Part shown: in pieces, positions 50,497 to 58,413 of the stretch
Numbering within the stretch: position 1 is the first letter of the stretch
Layout: every line of letters begins with the position of its first letter
NCBI RefSeq assembly: GCF_000186865.1
Contig: NW_008705569.1
Span: 173,959-237,958, forward strand
Origin: Aureococcus anophagefferens
Lineage: Eukaryota; Sar; Pelagophyceae; Pelagomonadales; Pelagomonadaceae
Direction: 5' to 3'
Length of the DNA: 64,000 nucleotides
Position numbers and translations under genes: made by a program
The notes under the pieces: model-generated
The model's input: the letters and a program-made list of their open reading frames with translations, nothing else
Databases searched by the model: none
What the model was told of the DNA's origin: nothing

Positions 50497-53400
50497 TTAC
50501 ACGGACCGCTGGAGCTTGGCGACGCCCTTGGCGAAGTCGCGGTTCTTCTCCTCGAGGCTGAACTTGCGGAGCGTCTTCATGAGCCCCGCCTTCATGGCGT
50601 TCTCGAGCTCGTCGAAGCGGTCGAGGATGCGCGCCTCGAGCGCGTCGACGCGCCTGTGCACGGCGCGGAGCGCGGGGGCGTCGACGCGCGGCGGCGCCGG
50701 CGGCGGCCGCGCGTCGCTCGTCGCGGGCGCCCGGAGGGCCGCGGCGCCGTCGAGGACGTCCGCGCCGCCGTCGTCGCCGCCGCCGTCCGCGGGCCGCTCG
50801 CCGTCGCCGCGCGCGACGGCGGCGTCCGGGTCCGAGTCGCGGCGCCGCGGCGCGTCGGAGAGCGACTCGTGGCGCCCGTCGGGCGGCGGCTCGACGCGCG
50901 CGAGGTCGTCGTCCGCGCGGAAGGCGAGCGTGTGCTGCGCCCTCTTCAGCCAGAGGCACGCCGCCAAAGCGACGCGCGCCGTGAGCCCGTCCGGGAGCTT
51001 CGACCGCGGCGCGGGCGGGTCGTGGCGGTGCGCGCGCACGGAGCGCTGCTCCTCGAAGTCGTCGAGCACGGACGCGTCGTGCTCCGAGGGCCCGAAGGCG
51101 TCGTACGCGCCGCCGGCCGCGCCCCCGGCGAGGCTCCCCCGGTCGCGCGGCCGGCCGCCGCGCAGGCTCCGCCCGCAGCTGCGATAGCACGACCGCGGCT
51201 CGCCGTCGTCCGCGAGGCCGTAGCGCACGACCGCGTGGCGCACGGCCGTGAGGTGGCGCGTCGACGTGAGCCGGCCGTAGAACGCCGCGCGCCGCGCGGC
51301 GACGAGGCGCCCCATGGCGACGCCGAAGTTCGGGAACTCGTCCCGCAGCGCCCGGAAGTTCGGCGCCGACAGCACGAGGAGCTCCGACGAGTCGAGGGAC
51401 CGCGCGGAGTAGGGGTGCTTCGCCGTCTTGGTGGCCGCGATGGAGTAGTGCGCGAACGAGTCGCCGCGCCGGAGCGTCGCGAAGCCCGCGCGCGGCTCGA
51501 CGTCGAGGTCCGCCGCGACGCCGGGGGGGAGCGTGATGAGCAGCGCGATGGACCCGTTGGCGATGAAGTAGAGGTCGTTGCCCACCTCGCCCTCGCGGAC
51601 GACGATCGCGCCCGGCGCGACGCGCGTCAACACCAGCTTCAGGCAGACCTTCGCGAGGCACTGGGCGTCCAAATTGTCCAGGAACGCCACGGACTGGATG
51701 ATCGCGCGGTTGTTGTGCAGCGTCACCTCCGTCCGCAGGAACGACGGCAGCTCGAGCAAAATCTCGTCCTCGTCCCAGACGGACGTCCGCTGCCAGAGGT
51801 AGGAGAAGTGGCTCCGGATCTGCAGCTTGATGGCCAGCGGGAGGTCGCGGTGCCGCATGTAGGCGTTGATGCGCGCGACCTTCTCCTTGATCTGCGTCAG
51901 GCTCATGTCCTCGCGCGTGAGCATCGCCGCGACGTCGCCCATGACGTAGCCGAGGCAGCACGTGCCCGCGAACTGGACGAAGATGGTCCAGAACATCTCG
52001 CCGTCGCTCACGGGCTTGACGTCGCCGTAGCCCACGGTCGTGAGGGTCGTGAAGGCCCAGTACCTGCGCGCGCGCGCGTCCGCGCGGGCCGCGGCGCGCG
52101 AGGAAGACGCCGCGGGCGGACAGCGCGACGACGTAGAGCCGCCAGGGGTCCGGGTAGGACGCGTCGCGGTGGTAGCCCGCGGCCGAGCGCACGGCCGCGA
52201 GGCGCTCCGCGGCCGTCACGTCGCCGAGGAGCACGTCGCTCGCGTTGCGGAGCTGCGCCTCCGAGAGGAAGAAGTCGTCGTCGTCGTTCTTGTAGAGCGC
52301 GTGGCCGTCGTTGAAGTAGTCCGCGACCCAGGTCTGGGCGCCCCAGCCGTCGCCCGCCGTGCCGCCGCCGTCGGCGATGAGCGCGAAGATGCACGCGGCG
52401 AGGTGCGCCATGAGCAGCACGCCCATGATGAGGTGCACGAAGTGGCGGCCGTCGGCGAGGAGCTGGTGGCTCGGGTCGTCGTCCCACTGGCTCGCGCCGT
52501 TCATGAGCTTGGCGAGCTTGAAGAGCTTGAGCATGCGGCTCACCTTGAGGATCTTCAAAAGCCGCGTGAGCGAGCTCGCGCGGCCCGCGGACCGGTTCTC
52601 GTTGTGCTTGATGAGCAGGAAGATGTGCGTGAAGGGCACGCTCGCCAGCAGGTCGATGGTCGCGAAGCCCTTGAGGTAGGTCTTGGCCTACCGAGCGCGT
52701 CGGTGACGATGGCTCGTCGTGTCCCCGGTCGAAAGCTCTCGAAACTCGCCGCGGGACGCCGGTCTTCGCGATGACGTAGCGGCTCTCGACGACGCCGCCC
52801 TGGACGACGATGCCCGTCTGGAACGTAATCAAAAAGTCCGCGAGGAAGCACATGTCCATGGCGAGGTTCAGCGACTCGATGGGCGAGAAGGGGCCGCTGT
52901 TGGACCGCTCGAAGCAGAGCTGGTAGGGCGTGATGATGAGGCAGAGCATGAGCACCTGCGCCGGAACCAACCAGTGGAACGCCCCGTCCGGCAAAAGCTT
53001 CGAACCTCTCGAGCTCGGTCGCGTCGACGTTGTTTCGGCTGAGTTTCGGACGGATCGTGTTCTCTCGGCGACTGCTTTTCAGACAGGAGAGCAACGATAT
53101 CCTGCAAACACATGCCTATTGAAGTCGCGTTGTTTCCTGCGCGGACGAGCGCGAAGCCCGTGCACGAGTCCCAGCGGAGCTTGAGCGGCGCGAGCGGGTG
53201 GATGACGCCGACGCGCGCGTCGAGCCAGCTCGAGATCTGGTAGAGGCCCCGGCTCGCCGTCGTCGCGTGGCGCTTCGGCGTCGTCCGCCGCCGGTCGTCG
53301 CCGCCGCGCGCCGCGAGGCCGCCCGAGTCGACGACGGCGATCTGCGCGTCGCGCCGCCGCTGCTCCACGGGCAGCTCGAGGCGCCCCTTGGCGAAGCGCT

Positions 53401-53584
53401 TGTGGAGCCGCTTCATGAGCTGCAGGCGCCGCGACTGCTCCGCGGTCCGCAGCGGCAGCCCCGTGCGCAGCCGCCCCCAGAGCATCTTGCTCCGCGCCTG
53501 CTGGGCCGAGCTCAGCGGCGAGCGCATGCCGCTCACGGCGTTGGGGAGCTGGTCCCAGATCGTCTTCTTCCGCTCCCGCGTCAT
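50497..53584 (-). CDS. Voltage-gated K+ channel with cyclic-nucleotide-binding domain (KCNH/EAG-like)
   Basis: Exons complement 53153-53584, 52770-52955, 52122-52687 and 50497-52063 (916 residues). S1 starts FVLMLCLIITPYQLCFERSN; S2-S3 include FLADFLITFQTG and KTYLKGFATIDLLASVPFTH. S4 is SLTRLLKILKVSRMLKLFKL. S5 reads FVHLIMGVLLMAHLAACIFA. The pore, ALYWAFTTLTTVGYGDVKP, has the K+ selectivity sequence TVGYGD. A C-linker and a cyclic-nucleotide-binding fold (VAPGAIVVREGEVGNDLYFI) follow, then a disordered tail and short coiled coil. The first two introns are introners, a diverged group A and a group C; the third (58 bp, GT donor) is ordinary. Each junction restores the channel motif. Confidence 0.9.
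52688..52761 (-). mobile_element. Introner element, group C, copy 5 (K+ channel gene)
   Basis: 74 bp, CGGCGTCCCGCGG to CTCGGTAG on the minus strand. Target copies GCGAAGAC and GCCAAGAC (52762-52769, 52680-52687) differ once. The intron is complement 52688-52769, GC donor. Confidence 0.85.
52956..53144 (+). mobile_element. Introner element, diverged group A, copy 5 (K+ channel gene)
   Basis: 189 bp, the most degraded A/B copy. Ends are CTGCGCCGGAACCAACC and GTTGTTTCCTGCGCGG. Target copies on the gene strand are GCGCTCGT and GTGCTCAT, six of eight matching. The intron is complement 52956-53152, GC donor. The core CGGCTGAGTTTCGGACGGAT is recognisable. It appears to be an older insertion. Confidence 0.8.
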
Positions 53585-53800
53585 GGAACGCCACCCCCGC
53601 CTACCAAACCGACGATCCCAACCCGACGCCAACCGCGGCCATCCCGGCTTCTTTCGTCCCGTTTGCCCTACGGCCTCAAAGATGCACCAACATTGAAGCT
53701 TGTCGAGCGACAATTGATCGTGCGTCCGACCCGCCGCCGCCGAAGCTTGTTTCAAGTCGGGCCCAAGCAGCCGAAGCACGTGACCAACGAAGCAGCAAGC

Positions 53801-54559
53801 ATGAGAGCGCCCCTCCTCGCGACGCTGGCGCTCACGACGTCGGCGAAGCTGTCGCCCGAGTGGCGCGTCGTCGCGGAGAACCGGGGCGTCGTCACGCGGG
53901 CCCGCATCGACGAGGCGTCGCAGCTCTGCGCCGTCCACGGCGAGGCCGTCGTGGGACTGTCCATGGCCGAGCTCATGACCGTCTTCTTGGACCTGGAGCA
54001 GTACGACAAGTGGGACGACACGCTCGTCGAGAAGCGGCAGTGGCGGGCGGACGGCGCGGACTTCATCTACCAGCGCTTCCAGCAGCCCTGGCCCGTGCGC
54101 GACCGGGAGCTCGTGCTCAAGATGACGACGTACCCGTACCCCGACGAGAACCGCCTCGCCGTGCGCTACGAGTCCGTCGACGACGGCACGCCCGTCGCGC
54201 GCGGCGCGGTGCGGACCAAGGCCCAGAAGGTCTGGTGGAACTTCACGGCCGTGTCCGAGACGGAGACGCTGATCTCGCACTACTCCTGCGTGGACCCGGG
54301 CGGCGCCATCCCGGGCTGGGCGCGGGACCTCGTCGTCCAGAAGTGGTGCGCGTCGCAAATCTTGGCGCTCGTCGAGACGGCCAAGGAGCTCGGGCTGGCG
54401 CCCGTCGAGGAGTTCCTGGGCTGGGGCGCGCCCAAGGCCGTGGAGCTGCTGAGCTACAAGGCGCAGTCCGAGGAGTGCGAGGAGGGGGGCGTCGCGACGT
54501 GCCCGAGTCCGACGCCGCGGCCCGTGCCGCCGGAGGCCGCCTTCGCCTTCGAGCCGTGA
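53801..54559 (+). CDS. Secreted START-domain lipid-binding protein
   Basis: 252 residues, intronless, with signal peptide MRAPLLATLALTTSA. The body is a START/SRPBCC fold: WRVVAENRGVVTRARIDEAS, then FLDLEQYDKWDDTLVEKRQW, WPVRDRELVLKMTTYPY and the C-terminal helix WCASQILALVETAKELG. START domains bind sterols or phospholipids; a secreted or lumenal version is less usual. It shares a 216-bp divergent promoter with the K+ channel gene. Confidence 0.8.
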   Translation: MRAPLLATLALTTSAKLSPEWRVVAENRGVVTRARIDEASQLCAVHGEAVVGLSMAELMTVFLDLEQYDKWDDTLVEKRQWRADGADFIYQRFQQPWPVRDRELVLKMTTYPYPDENRLAVRYESVDDGTPVARGAVRTKAQKVWWNFTAVSETETLISHYSCVDPGGAIPGWARDLVVQKWCASQILALVETAKELGLAPVEEFLGWGAPKAVELLSYKAQSEECEEGGVATCPSPTPRPVPPEAAFAFEP

Positions 54560-54870
54560 GGCGCCGCCGCAATTAACCGACCCCTTTGTTGTCCTTTTTT
54601 TTTTCGTGTTCATCGTTGTGCACAGTCGCGCGCGGGAGAGTTGAGGAGAATGGCGGGAGAACAGCGTCAACGAGTCATCAACGTCCGCCCGCGGGAGGCA
54701 AGCCGCCGGCCGCGTCACATCGCGGCGCCGCCACCGACGCAGTGCAATTGCAAAGCGGTCACATAGCAGCGCCGCCACCGACGCAGTCCACTTGCAAAGC
54801 GCACACCGCCGCCGCTAGACGCCGCGTCACATTAGCCCGACGCAGTCGCCTGCAAAGCACACACACGACG
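54560..54870. other. Intergenic region upstream of the NSF-like gene
   Basis: 311 bp with no supported gene. It carries a T-run near 54594-54604, which may belong to the START gene 3' end, and the 44-bp repeats listed separately. Confidence 0.5.
54714..54860 (+). repeat. 44-bp promoter-proximal repeat (two full units and a degenerate third)
   Basis: Units at 54714-54757 and 54758-54801 share GCCGCCACCGACGCAGT and TTGCAAAGCG. A shortened third copy lies at about 54825-54860, just before the start codon of the NSF-like gene. These may be 5' UTR or promoter repeats. Confidence 0.8.
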
Positions 54871-56391
54871 ATGCTGCTCCGCACGCTCGCAAACACCCTC
54901 GCGCGCCCGACGCGGCGCCGCTTCGCGCTGCCCGCGAAGCAAACGTCGAGCGCGAGCATCGCCGAGAAGCAGCGGCGGGCCATCGTCGACGCCTCCGAGG
55001 ACCTCGGCGCCGCGCTCGGCGTCGGCGGCTTCGGCGAGGAGCTCAGCGGCGTGCTGCGGCGCGTGCTCATGTCGCGCATGGTGCCCGCGGAGACGCGCGA
55101 GCGCCTGGGCCTGCGCCACGCGCGCGGCCTGCTGCTCCACGGGCCGCCGGGCACGGGCAAGACGTTGATCGCGCGCGGCCTCGCCAGGGTCCTGGGCGAC
55201 CGGAAGCCCGTCGTCGTCGAGGGGCCCGAGGTCTTCAGCCACCTGCTCGGCGCATCGGAGCAGGCCGTGCGCGGCCTCTTCAAGCCCGCGGACGACGAGT
55301 GGAAGCGCCTCGGCCGCGCGTCGTCGCTGCACGTCGTCGTGCTCGACGAGTGCGACGCCATCATGCGCAAGCGCGGCGGCGGCGAGACGGGCGACGGGTC
55401 CTTCGGGGGCGCGGCGCGCGACGGCGTCGTGAACCAGCTTCTCGCGAAGCTCGACGGCATGAGCCAGCAGAGCAACATCTTGGTCATCGGGACGACGAAT
55501 CGCCTGGACCTCGTGGACCCGGCGGCGCTGCGGCCGGGCCGCCTCGACGTGCAGGTCGAGATCGCGCTGCCGGACGCGCCGGGCCGCTACGACATCCTGC
55601 GGCTCCACTGCCGCGCGCTCGAGGCGTCCGGCGCGCTGACGCTCGGCGACGCGGAGCGCGCGGCTCTCCGGGAGCTCGCGGACGCGAAGACGGCCAACTT
55701 CTCCGGCGCGGAGCTCGAGGCCGCCGTGCGCAACGCGTCGTCCCTCGCGCTGGCGCGCGCCTTCCGGAGCGACGAGCCCGACGCGGTCGTCGTCGCCGCG
55801 GACGACCTCCTGCGAGCCGCCGACGACGTCACGCCCGTCTTCGGCAGGAGCCGGCGGTCCCGCGCGGACCAGAGCCTCGACCGGTCGGGCGACGCCGCCT
55901 TCGTCGAGGCGCGCGACGCCTGCCTCGCCGCCGCCGCGGCCGTGTCCGCCGCGGCGGCGACGGCGCCCGCCGCGGACCGCAAGAAGAGCCTCGCGCTCGT
56001 GGGCCCGGCCGGCGCGGGCAAGCGCACGCTCGCCGACGCCGTCCTCGACGCGGCGCCGGACCTGGCCTTCCAGCGCGCCGTCGACGCCGCCCACTTCGCG
56101 GGCAGGGATCTCGACGTCGCGCGGAGGCGCCTCGTCGACCTGTTCTCGGACGCGCGGCGGTCGCCGTCGGCCGCCGTCGTCCTCCACGACCTGCACCTGC
56201 TGGATCCGCGGCTCCTCCCCTGCCTCGCGGCCCTGCTCCGCGAGGGCCACGCCGACGACCACCGGCGGCTCGCGCTGGCCACCGTCGACGGCGACCACCC
56301 GGCGGCGGCCGCGGCGGCGGCCGCGTTCGACGCGACGCACGCCGTGCCGAGCTTGGACGGGGGGGACAAGCTCGACCGCTTCATTCTCTAA
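54871..56391 (+). CDS. NSF-like AAA ATPase lacking the N domain, organelle-type leader
   Basis: 506 residues. The N terminus MLLRTLANTLARPTRRRFAL is basic and amphipathic like an organelle presequence. The first AAA module is clearly NSF-type: GLLLHGPPGTGKTLIARGLA (Walker A), HVVVLDECDAIMRKRG (Walker B), DGVVNQLLAKLDGM and ILVIGTTNRLDLVDPAALRP with GRLDVQ. The second module is degenerate: Walker A is LVGPAGAGKRTL, while Walker B is weak (VVLHDLHLLDP). The substrate-adaptor N domain of normal NSF (about 200 residues) is absent, so this is not the standard SNARE-disassembly enzyme. Its function in an organelle is inference. Confidence 0.8.
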   Translation: MLLRTLANTLARPTRRRFALPAKQTSSASIAEKQRRAIVDASEDLGAALGVGGFGEELSGVLRRVLMSRMVPAETRERLGLRHARGLLLHGPPGTGKTLIARGLARVLGDRKPVVVEGPEVFSHLLGASEQAVRGLFKPADDEWKRLGRASSLHVVVLDECDAIMRKRGGGETGDGSFGGAARDGVVNQLLAKLDGMSQQSNILVIGTTNRLDLVDPAALRPGRLDVQVEIALPDAPGRYDILRLHCRALEASGALTLGDAERAALRELADAKTANFSGAELEAAVRNASSLALARAFRSDEPDAVVVAADDLLRAADDVTPVFGRSRRSRADQSLDRSGDAAFVEARDACLAAAAAVSAAAATAPAADRKKSLALVGPAGAGKRTLADAVLDAAPDLAFQRAVDAAHFAGRDLDVARRRLVDLFSDARRSPSAAVVLHDLHLLDPRLLPCLAALLREGHADDHRRLALATVDGDHPAAAAAAAAFDATHAVPSLDGGDKLDRFIL

Positions 56392-56393
56392 AG

Positions 56394-56440
56394 GTTCACA
56401 TCGGCCGCCTCCGAGTTTCACATCGGCCGCCTCTCATAGC
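56394..56440 (+). repeat. Short direct repeat after the NSF-like gene
   Basis: TTCACATCGGCCGCCTC occurs twice in tandem immediately downstream of the stop codon. Confidence 0.7.
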
Positions 56441-56449
56441 TTGCTTAGC

Positions 56450-56836
56450 CTAGGGCGTGTTCGGACACTGCTTCCACGCCGTCGGCGTGCAGGGCCCCTT
56501 GTTCTTGAACGCCTTGTCCGTGAACTGGTCCGGCATCTTGAGCTTCTTGATATCGCCGTCGAAGCCCGTCGCGGCGGAGAAGGCCTCGCCGATGCTTTTT
56601 GAGGATTGGCCCGCGTAGCCCGAGTTGGGGAAGCCGATCGGCGTGCCGTCGCCGGTGCCGCCCGCGGCCTTGCCGATGATTTTCGCGAGGTTCGGCTTGT
56701 CGTCGCCGTCGTCGGCGGACGCGACGAGCGGCGTCAGGGCGACGCCGGAGAAGGCGCCGAGGGCGGCGCGGCGCGACTGGAGCTGCAGCGCGGCTGATGG
56801 TGCACCGCGGCCTGTACGTCTTCCCCGCGCCTCCAT
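56450..56836 (-). CDS. Small protein with Tat-like thylakoid lumen signal
   Basis: 128 residues. RRAALGAFSGVALTPLVASA is a twin-Arg signal with hydrophobic core and A-x-A cleavage site, as found in thylakoid lumen proteins. The mature part starts ADDGDDKPNLAKIIGKAAGG and ends CTPTAWKQCPNTP, with two Cys that could pair. The N-terminal 20 residues do not look like a full heterokont signal peptide, so a missing 5' exon is possible. No family recognised; the lumenal location is inferred from the signal alone. Confidence 0.6.
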   Translation of the reverse strand: MEARGRRTGRGAPSAALQLQSRRAALGAFSGVALTPLVASADDGDDKPNLAKIIGKAAGGTGDGTPIGFPNSGYAGQSSKSIGEAFSAATGFDGDIKKLKMPDQFTDKAFKNKGPCTPTAWKQCPNTP

Positions 56837-56858
56837 GCCCCCGTGCTTCGAACGCGCC

Positions 56859-58217
56859 TTAGTCCTGCTTCCCCTTGAAGGGCGCCAGCAGCGCCGCCAG
56901 CGCGAGCCCCGCGAGGAAGCCCGACGTCGGGTCCGCGACGACGGACACGGCCGCGGTCGCCCAGCCCACGGCCGCGTCCGCGCCGGAGAGCGCGAGGAGC
57001 GCCTTGGGCTTGGCGACGCCCGGCCCGACGGCGGCGAGCACGACGGCGGCGAGCGCGGCCTTGGGCGCGGCCTTGAGCACCGCCGCGTAGGGCAGCAGCG
57101 CGACGGCGGCGGCGCCGTGGACGAAGCCCGCCTTGGCGCTCCTCGCGCCCGTCATGCGCGCGAGCATGGACCGCGACAGCGACGCGCCGCAGGGCCCGCC
57201 GAGGAAGGCGCCGGAGGCCACGGACGCGACGCCCTGGCCCGCGAGCTCGCGGTTCGGGGACCACGACAGCGCGTTCTCCGACTCGAAGGCCGAGCACACG
57301 GACACGGACTGGAGGAAGTCGACGGCGGCGAAGGTCGCGGCCGACAGCGCCAGCTTGAGGAAGGACCCGCCGAAGCACAGGTCGACGAGCCGGTCCCAGG
57401 GCAGCGCCCAGGGCGCGACGATGCGCTCCCACGGCGCGCCGCCGGCGCCCTCGGGCGGCGCGCCCACGACGCCCCCGCCGTAGCCGACCTGCTCGCTGTA
57501 GAGCGCCGCGGCGCCGACGAGGACCAGCACCTCGACGCCCGGCGGCGCGCCCCTGGGCAACAACTTCTTGCCGTGGAGCGTGCCCAACAGGACGACGGCC
57601 GCGACCGCGACGACCTCGGGCGACCAGCTCGCCGGGTGGCAGACCGCGTAGAGCACGCGCAGCGTCGGCAGCGCGCCCGCGAGGAGCCCGCCCAGGGCCG
57701 GCGACGCCTCGCGGAACGCCGCGAGCGCCGCCGCCGCCGCGCCGAAGGCGCCGTCGTCGCCCGCGAGGAGCGCCGCGAGGTCCCGCTTGCCGCCCGCGAA
57801 GAGCGCGGTGGCGCACTGCGACGAGATCACGGCGCAGCCGAAGCCGAGCTTGAAGCCCGCCTTGACGGCCCCGGGGATGCGCTCGACGGCGACGCCGCCG
57901 AGGCCCAGCGCCGCGAGCGCGACGGACGCGACGCCCACGGCGACGGCGAAGCACGCGTAGACCGCGACGTAGGCCTCCTCGTCTAAAGCCTCGTGGGCGT
58001 CCGCCAGGGCCGTGCGCGCCATGAGCGCCGTGATGGACGTGACGCCGATGGACGCCCAGGGCGAGCCCGTGACGAGCGCGTAGGCCATGCAGGGGAAGCC
58101 CATGGTCGCCAGGCCCCGCCAGCCGGCGACGCCGCTGAGCTCCGCGTAGGCCACGGCCTGGGGAATCGACGTGAGCGCCAGCGTGATGCCGGCGATGCCG
58201 TCGCGCGCCAGGTCCAT
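56859..58217 (-). CDS. SulP/SLC26-family anion transporter
   Basis: 452 residues from the ATG at 58217, with about ten to twelve hydrophobic segments. DLARDGIAGITLALTSIPQA and VAYAELSGVAGWRGL match the SulP N-terminal signature. FLQSVSVCSAFESENALSWS with NRELAGQGVAS is the conserved block near TM8. No STAS domain follows, which is unusual for eukaryotic SLC26 but seen in some SulP members. Substrate could be sulfate or bicarbonate. It starts 196 bp from the divergent RCC1 gene. Confidence 0.82.
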   Translation of the reverse strand: MDLARDGIAGITLALTSIPQAVAYAELSGVAGWRGLATMGFPCMAYALVTGSPWASIGVTSITALMARTALADAHEALDEEAYVAVYACFAVAVGVASVALAALGLGGVAVERIPGAVKAGFKLGFGCAVISSQCATALFAGGKRDLAALLAGDDGAFGAAAAALAAFREASPALGGLLAGALPTLRVLYAVCHPASWSPEVVAVAAVVLLGTLHGKKLLPRGAPPGVEVLVLVGAAALYSEQVGYGGGVVGAPPEGAGGAPWERIVAPWALPWDRLVDLCFGGSFLKLALSAATFAAVDFLQSVSVCSAFESENALSWSPNRELAGQGVASVASGAFLGGPCGASLSRSMLARMTGARSAKAGFVHGAAAVALLPYAAVLKAAPKAALAAVVLAAVGPGVAKPKALLALSGADAAVGWATAAVSVVADPTSGFLAGLALAALLAPFKGKQD

Positions 58218-58413
58218 GGTGTCACGGCGCGAGGGTGCCAACTCTGATGGCGCGCAAGCTTCAAGCTCTGATGTTTTTTGCGATCGAGTTTTTGTGGCGG
58301 GGCGTGTTGTGGCGGATTGGCCTCGAGGAGGCCAACCTTTGACGGCGCATCCTGCCCATCGAGGTGCGCCGGTGCCCGCGCGCTCGCGCCCCGTGCCGGG
58401 GGGAAACTTCGCG

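Noticed and set aside
48593..52639. 1348-codon frame joining K+ channel sequence to the cyclophilin protein
   Set aside because: The channel part leaves this frame at a 58-bp intron, and the cyclophilin gene has its own signal peptide, so this is read-through of two genes.
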